Source of the DNA: DATARH01 sp035309005
Lineage (GTDB): Bacteria; Pseudomonadota; Alphaproteobacteria; ATCC43930; CGMCC-115725
Reading direction: 5' to 3'
NCBI GenBank assembly: GCA_035309005.1
Contig: DATGFP010000148.1
Coordinates: 1 to 42,336 of the forward strand
Length of the DNA: 42,336 nt
Made by a program: the position numbers and the translations under genes. Within the stretch, counting starts at the first letter, position 1. Each line of letters begins with the position of its first letter. Shown here one piece after another: positions 41,955-42,336 of this stretch. Below the pieces are notes generated by a model that saw only the letters and a program-made list of their open reading frames with translations, was not told where the DNA came from and did not search any database.

Positions 41955-42336
41955 ATGGCGCGCCGCGCGGTCGTGCTGATGAACCTCGGCGGCCCGGATT
42001 CGCCCTCGGCGGTGCGGCCGTTTCTCTACAACCTCTTCAGTGACCCCGCGATCATCGGCCTGCCGGCGCTGTTGCGCCTGCCGCTCGCGTGGCTGATCGC
42101 CAAGCGCCGCGCCGCGGTTGCCGGCGAAATCTATGCCCAGCTCGGCGGCGCCTCGCCCCTCCTCGCGAATACGCTGGCGCAGGCGGAAGCGCTCAAGGCC
42201 GCGCTGGGCGAGGATTATCGTTGTTTTGTCGCGATGCGCTATTGGCATCCGCTGACCGCGGCGGCGGTCGCTGCGGTCAAGGCGTGGCGGGCGGACGAGA
42301 TTATTCTCCTGCCGCTCTATCCCCAATTTTCGACGA
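41955..42336 (+). CDS. hemH: Ferrochelatase, N-terminal part (runs off window)
   Basis: HemH inserts iron into protoporphyrin IX, the final step of haem synthesis. About 127 codons are present from ATG 41955, one base after the hemE stop. The protein reads MARRAVVLMNLGGPDSPSAV, then PFLYNLFSDPAIIGLP, YAQLGGASPLLANTLAQAEA, VAMRYWHPLTAAAV and IILLPLYPQFST, all characteristic of ferrochelatase. The rest, including the catalytic His/Glu region, lies beyond the window. Its coupling to hemE points to a haem operon reading away from the proposed origin. Confidence 0.96.
   Translation, partial: MARRAVVLMNLGGPDSPSAVRPFLYNLFSDPAIIGLPALLRLPLAWLIAKRRAAVAGEIYAQLGGASPLLANTLAQAEALKAALGEDYRCFVAMRYWHPLTAAAVAAVKAWRADEIILLPLYPQFST

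Overview
This is a GC-rich chromosomal window from an alphaproteobacterium. The best guess is a Rhodospirillales-like lineage; the order cannot be fixed from sequence alone. The evidence is the gene order carB-carA / yqeY-dnaG-rpoD, the block dnaQ-coaE-aroE-maf-ppsR facing hemE-hemH, divergent secB and Tim44-like genes, MmcB, a zinc-free type of ribosomal protein L36 and many four-base start/stop overlaps. I see no phage, insertion sequence, CRISPR array or plasmid gene. Most of the window is compact core chromosome.

Layout. (1) 1-2178, minus strand: the start of carB and all of carA (carbamoyl phosphate synthesis), separated by a REPIN-like inverted repeat. (2) 2404-6893, plus strand: yqeY, dnaG and rpoD, with a tRNA-Ile2(CAT) three bases after rpoD. 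(3) 6937-10210, minus strand: a D-2-hydroxyacid dehydrogenase, an Ldh_2-type dehydrogenase and a class III CoA-transferase. Facing them at 10376-12635 are the two subunits of a Rieske ring-hydroxylating oxygenase and a small PAS-like protein. (4) 12727-18740: an aminotransferase, L36 and glycolate oxidase glcD, glcE and glcF, with an antisense GFA-family gene between glcD and glcE. (5) 18658-24003: a VTT membrane protein with a glycosyltransferase, a host-attachment-like protein, a YdcF/SanA-type DUF218 protein, a duplicated ferredoxin-like barrel protein, a short-chain dehydrogenase and pyrrolidone-carboxylate peptidase. (6) 24125-27101: an HtrA/Deg periplasmic protease and three small exported proteins of unknown function, one with a hairpin over its ribosome-binding site. 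(7) 27112-31484: lysS, an SbmA/YddA-type ABC transporter, mmcB, and an Smr-domain gene carrying an in-frame palindromic element. (8) 31465-34359: lutABC. (9) 34424-42336: mltA, a Tim44-like gene, secB, dnaQ, coaE, aroE, maf, ppsR, then a 387-base non-coding gap, hemE and the start of hemH.

The most important inference is that the ppsR-hemE gap (40529-40915) is probably the chromosomal replication origin. Caulobacter crescentus and some other alphaproteobacteria have their origin beside hemE with the same neighbours. Here the genes run away from the gap on both sides, and it holds a near-consensus DnaA box and AT-rich patches.

Two physiological themes stand out. One is 2-hydroxyacid oxidation: GlcDEF, LutABC, an Ldh_2 enzyme and a D-2-hydroxyacid dehydrogenase lie within 28 kb. 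The other is the cell envelope: HtrA, MltA, SecB, a Tim44-like protein, a DUF218 protein and small exported proteins. No transcriptional regulator or transporter was found for the oxidation genes.
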